Source: Pokkaliibacter sp. MBI-7 (GTDB taxonomy: Bacteria; Pseudomonadota; Gammaproteobacteria; Pseudomonadales; Balneatricaceae). Taken from it: DNA of 64,000 bases. The notes below the pieces were generated by a model. It had not been told where the DNA came from. It did no database searches and saw only the letters and a program-made list of their open reading frames with translations. Each line of letters starts with the position of its first letter. The stretch's first letter is position 1. The DNA lies in NCBI RefSeq assembly GCF_029846635.1, contig NZ_JARVTG010000001.1, forward strand, positions 1,916,001-1,980,000. Direction: 5' to 3'. The position numbers were made by a program, and so were the translations under genes. Below, one piece after another: positions 16,537-25,891 of this stretch.

Positions 16537-17217
16537 ATGAATGTTTTGCTGATCGAAGATGAACAACGTATCGCTGAATTTGTTTGTGCAGGTCTGAAAG
16601 AACAGGGCTTTCGTGTCGATCACTGTGCCGATGGCAACACCGGCATGGACTACGCCAGCACCCGCACCTTCGATGTCATTCTGCTCGACATCATGGTGCC
16701 GGGGCGTGATGGCCTGTCGATTCTCAAGGCACTGCGCAAACAGGGCAGCACCACGCCGGTGATTCTGCTGACCGCCCGCAACGAGCTGGATGACCGTATC
16801 GAAGGTCTCAACCTCGGTGCCGACGATTACCTCGCCAAGCCCTTCTACGTGGAAGAGCTGGTGGCCCGCATGCTGGCCTTGCTGCGACGAGCCACTGGTG
16901 AGCGGCAGAACACCCTGAGTCTGGGAGGCCTCACCCTCGACCGCCTCAGCCGCGAAGTCCGCAGCGGCAGTGAAGTGATCGAGCTGACCGGTCGCGAATT
17001 CAACCTGCTGGAGTACCTGATGCGTTCTCCCGGCAGGGTGTTTACCCGCACCCAGATTCTCGAACATGTCTGGGGTTATGACTTCGACCCCCAGACCAAC
17101 GTGGTGGACGTCTGCATCCGGCGCATACGTAAGAAACTGGAACAAACGGGTGCTACCCCCATCGAAGCCATAAGGGGGGTCGGTTACCGTCTGAACAAAC
17201 CGGATGGCTCGATGTGA
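16537..17217 (+). CDS. OmpR-family response regulator
   Basis: 226 aa from ATG 16537, chosen because the receiver domain begins immediately ('MNVLLIEDEQRI'). Acidic pocket residues are in 'IEDE', the likely phospho-acceptor is Asp51 in 'FDVILLDIMVPG', and the conserved Lys is in 'DYLAKPFYVEEL'. Residues about 130-220 are the winged-helix domain ('LTGREFNLLEYLMRSPGRVF', 'VVDVCIRRIRKKLE'). It most resembles CopR/CusR- or QseB-like regulators. It overlaps the kinase gene by 4 bases and sits between the RTX substrate and its exporter, so control of that locus is likely but inferred. Confidence 0.92.
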   Translation: MNVLLIEDEQRIAEFVCAGLKEQGFRVDHCADGNTGMDYASTRTFDVILLDIMVPGRDGLSILKALRKQGSTTPVILLTARNELDDRIEGLNLGADDYLAKPFYVEELVARMLALLRRATGERQNTLSLGGLTLDRLSREVRSGSEVIELTGREFNLLEYLMRSPGRVFTRTQILEHVWGYDFDPQTNVVDVCIRRIRKKLEQTGATPIEAIRGVGYRLNKPDGSM

Positions 17218-18950
17218 AATTTCCCAGCCTGCGCCTGCGCTCCTTTCGCCTGCGCGTCGCCCTTCAGGCGGCGCTGCTTACCCTGCTCAGTCTGGCCATC
17301 TTCACCGCCATGACCTGGCATATCCTGTTGCAGCAGCGGCTGCAGCAGATCGATGGCGCACTGTACGCCGAATTCGCCGGCGAGCTGTCCCGCCGCCTGC
17401 CCCGTCAGGTATGGCCAACGATTTACCAGCAGCTCGATGGCGCCTTCAGTGGCTACACCCCGGCCAACACTGACTCACAGCGGGTATTACTGCTGGCCCT
17501 TGATCAGAACCGTGAGGTGGCCTTTCGCAGCGAGACCTGGCCCGTGCATCTGCAACCCGAGCAGCTGCCGCCGGTGGCCAGCATTCATGTCCGTCAGCCC
17601 TCTTCGCGACCGGCCAGCCCACCGCCCCCAGCCGCCGGAGCAGAACGCCCACAGCCTGCTGACCGGCCACCTCCCTACGATGAAGAACGGAACTTTGTAC
17701 CCCACGGCCAGATGCAACAGCAGCAGCTGGACCGCATCCCCGCGCCGCCGTACTACAAAGACCTGAAGGTGGACATGCGCACGGTCGAAGTGGACGGCGT
17801 GCGCTGGCGCATGGGCGGTATCGAGCATCCGGCGTGGAAGGTCTACGCCGGGGTGAATCTTGATCTGGTGCGCACCCAGCTGCTGATCAGTCTCAGCCAG
17901 CTGTGGATCGTAGTACCACCGGCGCTGCTGCTGATGCTGCTCGGTGCCTGGGTGGTAGCGGGACGGGCACTGCGCTCGGTCAGTCACCTCAGCGACAACA
18001 TTGCCAGTATCGACGTGGCTGATCTGACCCAGCGTCTGTCAGACGCTGATAATGACCGCGAGTTTGCAGCCATTGTGGCCGTCTTCAACGCCCTGCTGGA
18101 ACGGCTGGAGCGCAGCTTCCATCAGGCCAAACGCTTCTCCGGTGACGCCGCCCACGAGCTGAAAACACCGATGATGATTCTCCATGCCGGGCTGGAACAG
18201 GCACTGCAACAGGCGCCGGATGGTTCAGCGCTGCAGAGCACCCTGAGCAAACTGCTGGAGGAGACGCATCGTCTGCATGCCATCATCGGCAAATTGCTGC
18301 TGCTGGCACAGGCCGACGCCGGACGACTGCCGCTGCAACGAGGCCCCATTGACCTTTACGCCATGCTGGAGGAGCTGGAAGAGGACTACTCCATGGCCGC
18401 GCCAGAGCGCGACTTTGACTGGCAGGTACCGCGTCCTCTGGTGATCAGCGGTGACCCGGACCTGCTGCGGCAGGTGTTCCACAACCTCATCAGCAATGCC
18501 ATCAAATACGGCCGGCCCGAAGGCTGGATCAGGCTGGTGGCGCACCGGCAGGGTGATCTCTGGTGCCTTGATCTGGCTAACGCCTCGGTGGGTATCGCTA
18601 TTGAGTTTCGTGACCACCTGTTTGATCGCTTCTACCGCATACCCACCACCGTCACCCAGCCGGAACGGCGCCACGGGGGCACACCGGATATGCCCCGTGC
18701 CCAGCAGATCGCCCGCCAGGGCGGTGAACGACGGGTGGATGGACTCGGCCTCGGTCTCGGTCTTGCCCGCGAGATTGCCCGCGCCCACGGTGGCGATCTG
18801 GTGCTGCTCCACGCCGAGCCGGGCGAAGCCTGTTTCCGCCTCACCTTACCCGCCCTGCCCGCCCCCGAAGGCACGGAAAACCGACAGAAAACCGTGCCGT
18901 TCCATGACAAAACTGTAATTGGTTCCCACGCCGAGACCCACCTAGTATGA
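17214..18950 (+). CDS. Sensor histidine kinase
   Basis: 578 aa, starting inside the regulator's stop (ATGTGA overlap). Membrane helix at about 18-38, a long periplasmic domain (about 40-220) with a proline-rich insert ('RPASPPPPAAGAERPQPAD'), a second helix at about 225-250, and a HAMP-like linker ('ALRSVSHLSDNIASIDVADL'). The H box 'DAAHELKTPM' carries His314. The N box is 'LISNAIKYG'; the G box is 'GLGLGLGLAREIARAHGGDL'. About 60 residues between the F-box-like 'LFDRFYR' and the G box include a charged insert ('QPERRHGGTPDMPRAQ'). The signal is unknown. Confidence 0.92.
   Translation: MKFPSLRLRSFRLRVALQAALLTLLSLAIFTAMTWHILLQQRLQQIDGALYAEFAGELSRRLPRQVWPTIYQQLDGAFSGYTPANTDSQRVLLLALDQNREVAFRSETWPVHLQPEQLPPVASIHVRQPSSRPASPPPPAAGAERPQPADRPPPYDEERNFVPHGQMQQQQLDRIPAPPYYKDLKVDMRTVEVDGVRWRMGGIEHPAWKVYAGVNLDLVRTQLLISLSQLWIVVPPALLLMLLGAWVVAGRALRSVSHLSDNIASIDVADLTQRLSDADNDREFAAIVAVFNALLERLERSFHQAKRFSGDAAHELKTPMMILHAGLEQALQQAPDGSALQSTLSKLLEETHRLHAIIGKLLLLAQADAGRLPLQRGPIDLYAMLEELEEDYSMAAPERDFDWQVPRPLVISGDPDLLRQVFHNLISNAIKYGRPEGWIRLVAHRQGDLWCLDLANASVGIAIEFRDHLFDRFYRIPTTVTQPERRHGGTPDMPRAQQIARQGGERRVDGLGLGLGLAREIARAHGGDLVLLHAEPGEACFRLTLPALPAPEGTENRQKTVPFHDKTVIGSHAETHLV
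18919..18948 (+). promoter_or_regulatory. Possible sigma-70 promoter of the type I secretion genes
   Basis: TTGGTT and TAGTAT are separated by 18 bases, overlapping the 3' end of the kinase gene. Just downstream (18961-18978) is a small perfect hairpin, CCGCTTC / GAAGCGG. The leader to the lipoprotein gene would be about 200 bases. This is a weak consensus call only. Confidence 0.3.
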
Positions 18951-19148
18951 CGCCCATCCACCGCTTCTACGGAAGCGGTAACGGGTTCCCGAACGAGCTC
19001 ACGATCTCACGCGCCAGCGTCCGCTAAGGCGAAAAGCACCGCGCTATGCCGTTTAGCCCAGCTGAACGGGCAGGCCGACCGGCTTTTCCACCGCCAGTGA
19101 CCGCTGCAGCAAGATCGGCAAGCCGTTCTAGCTAACAGGGGTCTCACC

Positions 19149-20723
19149 ATGCACCACACCACCGTTCCTGCCTGCCTGCGCCCTGCCGCCATGCTGCTTG
19201 CCAGCCTGCTGCTCAGTGCCTGTGCCGGGAAAGTGGCGCCGCTCACCGCGGATGTGCAGCAAAGGGTCGCCCGCCAGCAGCAGGCCATGCCAGCCCTGCA
19301 GGGACAACTGCCCGCAGCCCCGCTGGATGCCGCGGCGGCGGTCAGCGTCGCCCTGCACAACAACCTCAGCCTCAAGGTCAGTGCCCTCGACACCCTGCTG
19401 GCCAGCGGTGAGCTGGACATGGCACGGCTGCAGATGCTGCCCGACTTCAGCGTGCAGGCGGGCTACACCCTGCGCGACCGGGTGGAAGACAGCAGCGACC
19501 CGCTCAACCGTAAGAGTTACGCCGCGCAGGTGTCATGGAACGTACTGGCACTGGCCGGACAATGGCTGAAAGCCCAGCAGGCCGGTGAGCGCCAGCTGGT
19601 CTACCGCCAGCGCTATCAGGACACCGCCGATCAGGTCGCCAGTGACACCCTGGTGGCATGGCAGCAACTGGCCGATTTTCAGCAGCAGGCCGCCGCACTG
19701 GACCGCGCGGATGCCAGCATCGACAGCACTCAGGCATTGCTGCAACGCCTGCAGCAGGCACAGCTGCGTGACCCGCTGGTGCTGGCGCAGTACGCCGACA
19801 CCCTGCTGGCACTGAAATCACAGATTCGCACCACCCGCCTGCGTGGCGACAAGGCTGCCAGCAACCTCGGCACCCAGCTGGCCAGTGCCGGTCGTCGTGT
19901 GCAGATTGCCACCGATGACACCAGCCTGCCGGCAGCCGATCTGGTCAGCGCCCTGCTGGGTGTACCGGAAGATCAGCTGGAGCAGCACGCCCTCTACTTC
20001 CGCAATGATCTGCGCGAGAACGACATTCAGGCCCGGCTGCTGCGGGAACAGGCGCGGATGGCCTGGACCAGCGCCCTGCCGGGGCTGCAGCTGTTCTACG
20101 CCAGGGAATACGACACCGACATCAACCTCGACCCGCCCAGCTGGCAGCAGCACGGCTTCAGCCTGGCGTTCAATCTGCTCGGGCTGGTGTCTGCCGTGGT
20201 CCAGCACAAGCAGATCGTGCTGCAGCAACAGCAGCTGGAGCTGAAACAGCTGGCGCTGGGTTATCTCACTGTCGAGCAGGTACGGCTCTCACGGGAAGCC
20301 CTGCAGATGAGCCATGACAGCTGGCTGGAAAGTCAGCAGCGCGCCGCTGCTGCCGAGCATATCGCCGCCATCCGCCGCACCCGTACGCCCTTCTACGAAG
20401 ACGATGAGCTGGACCGGGCCCGGGCTGAAGTGCAGGCCATTCAGGCTCAGGTGACGGCCAATCAGGCCCGTCAGGACATGCTGCAGGCTTATTGGCAGCT
20501 GTTGCAGGCCAGCGGTATCCAGCTGGTGCCTGCGGCGGTCCTGGCCGGAGCGGCCGAGTCCGCCAGCAGCTCACAGCAGCAGCTGCGCCAGTACTGGCAG
20601 CAGCTGCCCGCACAGATTCAACAGCAGCTGCTGGCGATCCAGCCTGCCGCGCTGGCCAGCACATCCGCTACGGCTCACCCGGCGGCGCCTCTGGCGCTGG
20701 CACTAAGCACCCCCACTCCCTGA
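19149..20723 (+). CDS. TolC-family outer-membrane channel lipoprotein (type I secretion)
   Basis: 524 aa. The N-terminus has a lipoprotein signal with lipobox 'LLSAC' (Cys about 25). The mature protein has the heptad-rich helical hairpins of TolC/NodT-type channels ('AAAVSVALHNNLSLKVSALD', 'QTALAL'-like stretches, 'DQVASDTLVAWQQLADFQQ') and a Gln/Ala-rich C-terminus. The N-terminal 'AAVSVALHNN' is the usual OEP domain start. It probably docks to the HlyD adaptor at 23276-25051 to export the RTX-like protein. It is followed 16 bases later by the small gene at 20740. Confidence 0.85.
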   Translation: MHHTTVPACLRPAAMLLASLLLSACAGKVAPLTADVQQRVARQQQAMPALQGQLPAAPLDAAAAVSVALHNNLSLKVSALDTLLASGELDMARLQMLPDFSVQAGYTLRDRVEDSSDPLNRKSYAAQVSWNVLALAGQWLKAQQAGERQLVYRQRYQDTADQVASDTLVAWQQLADFQQQAAALDRADASIDSTQALLQRLQQAQLRDPLVLAQYADTLLALKSQIRTTRLRGDKAASNLGTQLASAGRRVQIATDDTSLPAADLVSALLGVPEDQLEQHALYFRNDLRENDIQARLLREQARMAWTSALPGLQLFYAREYDTDINLDPPSWQQHGFSLAFNLLGLVSAVVQHKQIVLQQQQLELKQLALGYLTVEQVRLSREALQMSHDSWLESQQRAAAAEHIAAIRRTRTPFYEDDELDRARAEVQAIQAQVTANQARQDMLQAYWQLLQASGIQLVPAAVLAGAAESASSSQQQLRQYWQQLPAQIQQQLLAIQPAALASTSATAHPAAPLALALSTPTP

Positions 20724-20739
20724 TTCAGGAGCACTGACC

Positions 20740-21057
20740 ATGAAACAGACACTGATCGACGGTATCCAGGAAGTCTCCATCGTCTCCGGCCTGATCCGCA
20801 TGGATCTGTTCAGCTACACCGCCGGCGCCCGTGACGAGCAGAACAAACCACCCCGCGAAGTGGTGGAACGGCTGGTGGTCTCACCGGAAGGTTTTCTGCA
20901 GATGTACAACACCCTCGACAAGCTGGTGCGCCAGATGGAAGGCAAGGGCCTGCTGCAGCGCCGCCAGCCGGCTGACGAGACCCTGCTGCAGATCGGCGCG
21001 GAGCAGGACAGCCCGCCACCGGTACAGCGTGCCCAGGGCAGCGCTAACTTTGCCTGA
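20740..21057 (+). CDS. Small conserved-looking protein of the type I locus, unknown function
   Basis: 105 aa, with AGGAGCACTGACC before ATG. It contains 'SIVSGLIRMDLFSYTAG' and 'VVERLVVSPEGFLQMYNTLD', a beta-then-helix pattern that weakly recalls DUF3467-type proteins. No signal peptide or membrane segment is present, so it is cytoplasmic. It sits between the channel gene and the exporter gene in a tight row, which suggests an accessory role in secretion such as chaperone or gating. That is inference only. Confidence 0.65.
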   Translation: MKQTLIDGIQEVSIVSGLIRMDLFSYTAGARDEQNKPPREVVERLVVSPEGFLQMYNTLDKLVRQMEGKGLLQRRQPADETLLQIGAEQDSPPPVQRAQGSANFA

Positions 21058-21145
21058 TCGCCGCCGTGGTTCAGCACAGCTGAACGACGCAACGCAGCAG
21101 GACGACAAACCCCTTTAACTTTTGTAAACAGGCAGTGAACACTCC

Positions 21146-23272
21146 ATGGACTCAGCGCTGAAATGTCTGGTACTGGCCGGTCGCCAGCTGGGGCACACCA
21201 CCACGGTGGAAAAGCTCAAGCGTGACCATGCCATCACCGATGCCGAAGTGGCCTATCCGGCGCTGGCCGGTATTGCCACCGCGCTCGGTCTCAAGGCCAG
21301 CGCCCTGAGTCTGGACTGGCGTGCGCTGCTCAAGGCCAGCGATGCCCTGCCGCTGATTGCCCGGCTGCGCAATGGCCTGTCGGTACTGGTGGTCAACGTC
21401 CGCCATGTCGATGGCGAGGAGCAGGTGCAGATTCTCGACCCGCTGTCGGCCGATGTGGCCCTGACCTGGCTGCCGCGCGAACGTTTCGAGCAGGCCTACA
21501 CCGGGCAGGCGCTGCTGCTCAAGCGCGATGAAAGCCGCGAGCAGGCCAGCACCCGTTTTGGCTGGCACTGGTTCGTCGCCGAAATCGGTCAGCAGCGCGG
21601 GCTGTTCACTCAGGTCATTCTGCTGGCGCTGTTTCTGCAGGTGCTGGCCTTTACCCCGGCGATCTTCACCCAGGTGGTGTTCGACAAGGTCATCACCTAC
21701 CACAATCTCGACACCCTGCATGTGCTGTTTGCCGGAGTGCTGATTGCCCTGCTGTTCAATGCCCTGTTCGGCGGCCTGCGCAGCCTGTTGTTGCTGCATG
21801 CCACCAGCCGGCTGGATATGCGTGCCACTGCCTTCAGCTTCCGCCGCCTGCTGCAGCTGCCACTGGGGCTGTTCCAGCGCACCGCGGCCGGTACGCTGGT
21901 CAAGCATATTCAGCAGACTCAGCAGATCCGCGAGTTCTTCACCGGCAACCTGCTACTGACCCTGATCGAGCTGCTGGCGCTGGTGGTGATCCTGCCCACC
22001 CTGTTTTTCTTCAGCTGGCAGCTGACCCTGATCGTTCTGGTGTTTTCTGCCCTGATCGCCCTGACTACCCTGATCAGCGCCTGGAGCAACAAACCACGGC
22101 TGGTCAGTCTGTATGAGGCGGAATCCGCCCGTCAGGCGCTGCTGACCGAAACCATTCAGGGCATCGAGACGGTCAAATCACTGGCGCTGGAATCCACCCA
22201 GCAACGCCAGCTGCTGGAAAGCTCGGCGCAGGCTACCCGTCTGCAGTACCTGATCGGTCGCCGTACGGTGCTGGCCGGTGAAGTCAGCCAGCTGCTGATG
22301 AAACTGATGTACGTGGTGTGCATGTGGGTCGGCACCCAGCTGCTGCTCGACAACCAGCTCACCGCCGGTGCCCTGATTGCCTTCAACATCATGTCTGCCC
22401 GGGTGACGTCGCCGCTGGTGCAGCTGGTACAGCTGCTGAGCAAGTTCCAGCAGACCAGCATCTCGCTGGGCATGCTCGCCCGCCTGCTTAATCAGGCACC
22501 GGCGCAACAGAAGGAAGGCGGCCTGACCAGCCCGGTTCGCGGCCAGATCGATATCGACAATCTCAGTTACTGCTACCCCGACCGCCAGCGTCCGGCGCTG
22601 GACCAGCTCAGCCTGTCGCTCAAGGCCGGGCAGAGCCTCGGCATCGTCGGCCGCAGTGGTTCCGGCAAATCAACACTGGTCAGGCTGCTGCTGGGCCTGC
22701 TGGAGCCGGGCAGCGGTCTGGTACGTATCGACGGTCAGGACGTGCGCGAGTACGACGCCAGCCACCTGCGCGGGCAGATCAGCGTAGTCAGTCAGGAGGC
22801 CATGGTGTTCCGCGGCACCGTGCGCGACAACATCGCCAAGGCACGGCCCTGGGCCAGTCTGGATGAGGTGATTCAGGTGGCTAAACAGGCGCAGGCCCAC
22901 GAATTCATTGAACAGCTGCCACAGGGCTACGACACGCCGCTGGAAGAACACGGCGGTAATCTGTCCGGCGGCCAGCGCCAGCGGCTGGCACTGGCCCGCG
23001 CGCTGCTGGTCAACCCGCGCATTCTGATTCTCGATGAGGCGACCAGCGCCCTCGATCCGGAAAGTGAAGCGGCGATCCGCAAGAGCCTGCAGCAAATCAG
23101 CCGCGAGCGTACCGTGATCCAGATTTCCCACCGCCTGTCGATGCTGACTGATATGGATCAGATCGCCGTGCTCAACCAGGGTCGCCTGCTCGACCTCGCT
23201 CCTCACGCCACCTTGCTGTCACGCTGTGCCCTGTACCGCGGCCTGTGGCGCATCCAGCATCCTCAGGGGTAA
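21146..23272 (+). CDS. Type I secretion ABC transporter with C39-like domain
   Basis: 708 aa, HlyB-like. Residues 1-130 form a C39-peptidase-like domain whose catalytic Cys position reads 'MDSALKCLVLAGRQLG' with Ser for the first Cys, so it is probably a non-cleaving substrate-docking domain as in HlyB. Membrane helices span about 150-430 ('VILLALFLQVLAFTPAIFTQ', 'LIELLALVVILPTLFFF'). The ATPase has Walker A 'GRSGSGKST' near 502, Q-loop 'VSQEA', signature 'LSGGQRQRLALARA', Walker B 'ILILDEATSALD' and H-loop 'QISHRLS'. All key residues are present. It powers export through the HlyD and TolC-like partners. Confidence 0.93.
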   Translation: MDSALKCLVLAGRQLGHTTTVEKLKRDHAITDAEVAYPALAGIATALGLKASALSLDWRALLKASDALPLIARLRNGLSVLVVNVRHVDGEEQVQILDPLSADVALTWLPRERFEQAYTGQALLLKRDESREQASTRFGWHWFVAEIGQQRGLFTQVILLALFLQVLAFTPAIFTQVVFDKVITYHNLDTLHVLFAGVLIALLFNALFGGLRSLLLLHATSRLDMRATAFSFRRLLQLPLGLFQRTAAGTLVKHIQQTQQIREFFTGNLLLTLIELLALVVILPTLFFFSWQLTLIVLVFSALIALTTLISAWSNKPRLVSLYEAESARQALLTETIQGIETVKSLALESTQQRQLLESSAQATRLQYLIGRRTVLAGEVSQLLMKLMYVVCMWVGTQLLLDNQLTAGALIAFNIMSARVTSPLVQLVQLLSKFQQTSISLGMLARLLNQAPAQQKEGGLTSPVRGQIDIDNLSYCYPDRQRPALDQLSLSLKAGQSLGIVGRSGSGKSTLVRLLLGLLEPGSGLVRIDGQDVREYDASHLRGQISVVSQEAMVFRGTVRDNIAKARPWASLDEVIQVAKQAQAHEFIEQLPQGYDTPLEEHGGNLSGGQRQRLALARALLVNPRILILDEATSALDPESEAAIRKSLQQISRERTVIQISHRLSMLTDMDQIAVLNQGRLLDLAPHATLLSRCALYRGLWRIQHPQG

Positions 23273-23275
23273 GCC

Positions 23276-25051
23276 ATGAACGCACCACAACCCGTGCCTA
23301 CCATCATTTCTCCTGTTGACGATCACGCCGACAGCAGGGACACACCCCTGCTGGAATTCGCCCCCGGCGAGCTGATCTACGCCCTCGACAGCGCCCCACG
23401 CGAGGCCTATCGCATCGTCAGTGGTCGGGTGGCGCTGATGCGCCCCAATGGCGACGAGGTGGACGTCGGCGACAGTCTGGGTGCTGGCAGTCTGCTGGCC
23501 GACAGCGAGCTGGTTGCTCTCAACCCACGCCGTTACAACGCCGTGGCGGAAACCCTGACGCGCCTGCAGATTATCGACCGCGATACCATCATCGCCCGCA
23601 TGGCGGAAGATGCCGACTACGCCCGGCAGTTGCTGGAGCAGGCCCGTATCACGCCCGCCGCCACGGCAGCACCTGCGGCTAGCACCTCACTGCTACCGGC
23701 TACCGAGCCACAGATCAGCGCCTTCAACCCCGACTACCTGCTGCTGCAACAGCATGAAGCGCCGCAGCTGCTGCGCTGGACCGTACCGGTCCTGTGTGCG
23801 GCGCTGCTGAGCCTGATTGCCTGGGCGGCCGTGGCAAAAACCCAGACCGTGATCAGCGGCCATGGCAGGCTGATCACCGATGTGCCGACCATGGTGGTGC
23901 AGAGTTTTGATCAGGCACTGCTGAAAGAAGTGAAGGTGCAGGAAGGTGAAGCCGTCAGACAGGGGCAGCTGCTGGCCCTGCTCGATCCCTCGGTGGCCGA
24001 AGCCGACCAGCACAGTGTGCGCCAGCAGCTAAACGCTGCTCAGGCGCAGATGGCCCGGCTGGCAGCCGAACAGCAGTGGCAGGATCACCCCGAGGCTGAC
24101 GCCCCCGTGTTCAGCAGCGATGCGCAGGAGCAGGCGCGGCAGGCCACCCTGTATCAGGTACGGCAGCGCCAGTATGAGGCCAGCGTTGACAGTTATCGCA
24201 ATGACATCGCCGCCCTCGACAGCCAGCTGCAGGGGCAAAAACAGGCACTCAAGGACCAGCAGCAGCAACTCAAACTGAGCAAAGAGTTCACCGCCCTCAA
24301 ACAGGACCAGTATCAGCGTGAAAAGGAAGCCTATCAGCGTGATGGCGTATACCGGCTGGAATACCTGAAGGCGGCGCAGTCCCTTAGCGAAGTGGAAAAG
24401 GACACCCAGGCGACCCGCACCTCGATCCAGAGCAACAGCAAGCAGCTGGCCGCCAAACAGGCGCAACTGCAGGCCTTTCGAGCCCAGTGGCAGGCGCAGA
24501 ATGAATCCGACATGAGTGATCTGCAGCGCCAGCTCACCCAGTTACAGGCCCAGCTGACCAAGCAGGACCGCAACGCCGGGCTGGTGGCTTTGCGTGCCCC
24601 CGCCGATGGCATCGTGCAGAGTATTGCCCTGCAAAACCCCGGGGCGGTGATTCGCCCGGCGGAAACCCTGTTCGAGATCGTCCCCGACAAGGCAGCACAG
24701 GAGTTTGAAGTGGCCATCAGCCCCAGTGATATCGGCCAGATCAAGGTCGGCGACCCGGCACAGATTCGCCTCGATACCCTGCCCTCGGTACGCCACGGCA
24801 TCCTCACCGGCACCCTGACTTACCTCAGTGCCGACTCAGTCAAAGGCAATAACCGCCAGGCCCCGGAAGAGGCCATGTACCGCGCCCGTATCCGTATCGA
24901 CGGCCAGCAGCTGTTTGATGTGCCGCCCAGTTTCGCCCTGCGCCCGGGTATGACCGCTACCGCCGATATTCAGGTGGGTGAGCGGCGGATGATTTCCTAT
25001 CTGTTCTATCCGGTGGCCCGGGCCCTGCACCAGAGTTTCCGCGAGCCGTAA
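23276..25051 (+). CDS. HlyD-family adaptor with N-terminal cyclic-nucleotide-binding-like domain
   Basis: 591 aa, longer than typical HlyD (about 430-480). Residues about 25-130 resemble a CAP-type beta-barrel ('FAPGELIYALDS', 'AYRIVSGRVALMRPNGDEV', 'RRYNAVAETLTRLQIIDRDT'), with an Arg in the phosphate-cassette region but without the classical GE pair. The membrane helix is at about 165-190 ('VLCAALLSLIAWAAVA'). Then come the lipoyl half, a long Gln-rich coiled coil (about 270-430), the second lipoyl half ('LVALRAPADGIVQSIAL') and the C-terminal beta barrel ('FALRPGMTATADIQVGERR'). The first 165 residues would be cytoplasmic, beside the ATPase. It starts 3 bases after the exporter gene. Confidence 0.9.
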   Translation: MNAPQPVPTIISPVDDHADSRDTPLLEFAPGELIYALDSAPREAYRIVSGRVALMRPNGDEVDVGDSLGAGSLLADSELVALNPRRYNAVAETLTRLQIIDRDTIIARMAEDADYARQLLEQARITPAATAAPAASTSLLPATEPQISAFNPDYLLLQQHEAPQLLRWTVPVLCAALLSLIAWAAVAKTQTVISGHGRLITDVPTMVVQSFDQALLKEVKVQEGEAVRQGQLLALLDPSVAEADQHSVRQQLNAAQAQMARLAAEQQWQDHPEADAPVFSSDAQEQARQATLYQVRQRQYEASVDSYRNDIAALDSQLQGQKQALKDQQQQLKLSKEFTALKQDQYQREKEAYQRDGVYRLEYLKAAQSLSEVEKDTQATRTSIQSNSKQLAAKQAQLQAFRAQWQAQNESDMSDLQRQLTQLQAQLTKQDRNAGLVALRAPADGIVQSIALQNPGAVIRPAETLFEIVPDKAAQEFEVAISPSDIGQIKVGDPAQIRLDTLPSVRHGILTGTLTYLSADSVKGNNRQAPEEAMYRARIRIDGQQLFDVPPSFALRPGMTATADIQVGERRMISYLFYPVARALHQSFREP

Positions 25052-25078
25052 ACATGACGTACCAGAACAGGCTCACAC

Positions 25079-25774
25079 TCAGCTATACCACCCCGCTATC
25101 TGTTCAATGACCTGCTGCGCCGCTGCAGGCATCTGCGCCAGATAGCCATTGAGCTGGTGACCACAGGCAAAGCGCAGGTGCGTCACACTGGCCGCCTGTC
25201 GGGCATGCTGCTCATAGCGCTGCAACACCTCCGTCGGAATCACCTCATCCTCCTGCCCGCTGAGTAATAACAGATTGCCGCGAAATGCCTGCAGCCGCTC
25301 CCACGCATCGGAATACTGCCAGCTGCCGGGCTGACGGATCAGCCCGGTAAAGCCCTGATCGAAACGCATACTGTAAGCATCGCGGTGGTAGGCGGCAGGG
25401 ACCATCAGCACCAGATTGGCGACCGGCACTGCCGTACTCAGCCGCAGTGCGGTGTAGCCACTCATGCTGGCACCGACCACCGTCAGCGGCGCCGCCCAGG
25501 GTTGGGTGGCCAGCACCCGTAGCGCCTGCCCGGTCCGCTCACGCAGACTGGACTGCTTCAACACTCCGGCACTGTCACCGTGCCCCGGCATATCCAGCGC
25601 CAGCGAGCCGATACCACGCTGCCACAACGCCTCTCGCAGCCAGTGAAATCGCCCGCGATGGCTTTGCCCCGCACCGTGCAGGCACAACACCTGTGGCACG
25701 CGCCCAAGGCGGTCACCCACTACCCGGCCATTGCCATACGGCAGATGAAATGGCGTACCTGCCATTATGGTCAT
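25079..25774 (-). CDS. Alpha/beta hydrolase
   Basis: 231 aa from ATG 25774, preceded by AGGGAGCTGAT. The frame extends to 25798 without a better site. Oxyanion region 'LCLHGAGQS', nucleophile elbow 'GASMSG' (Ser), acid 'SGQEDEVIP' (Asp) and 'FACGHQLNG' (His) make a complete triad. It is cytoplasmic, with no signal peptide. Substrate unknown; esterase or thioesterase activity is plausible. Divergent from the TetR-like gene across a region with a strong palindrome, so it may be that regulator's target. Confidence 0.85.
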   Translation of the reverse strand: MTIMAGTPFHLPYGNGRVVGDRLGRVPQVLCLHGAGQSHRGRFHWLREALWQRGIGSLALDMPGHGDSAGVLKQSSLRERTGQALRVLATQPWAAPLTVVGASMSGYTALRLSTAVPVANLVLMVPAAYHRDAYSMRFDQGFTGLIRQPGSWQYSDAWERLQAFRGNLLLLSGQEDEVIPTEVLQRYEQHARQAASVTHLRFACGHQLNGYLAQMPAAAQQVIEQIAGWYS

Positions 25775-25795
25775 ATCAGCTCCCTGACTATCAGT

Positions 25796-25830
25796 CATGA
25801 ATTAACTCAGCATGAATTAACTCAACATGA
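25796..25830. repeat. Short direct repeat upstream of the hydrolase
   Basis: CATGAATTAACTCAG and CATGAATTAACTCAA stand in tandem (15-bp period), with a third partial copy CATGAAGTAA. They lie just upstream of the hydrolase gene. Possible operator half-sites. Confidence 0.5.
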
Positions 25831-25891
25831 AGTAATGATGTACTGCAGTTTATATACACAGGCCAATGCCAGCCTGCGCACCCTTTCTGGC

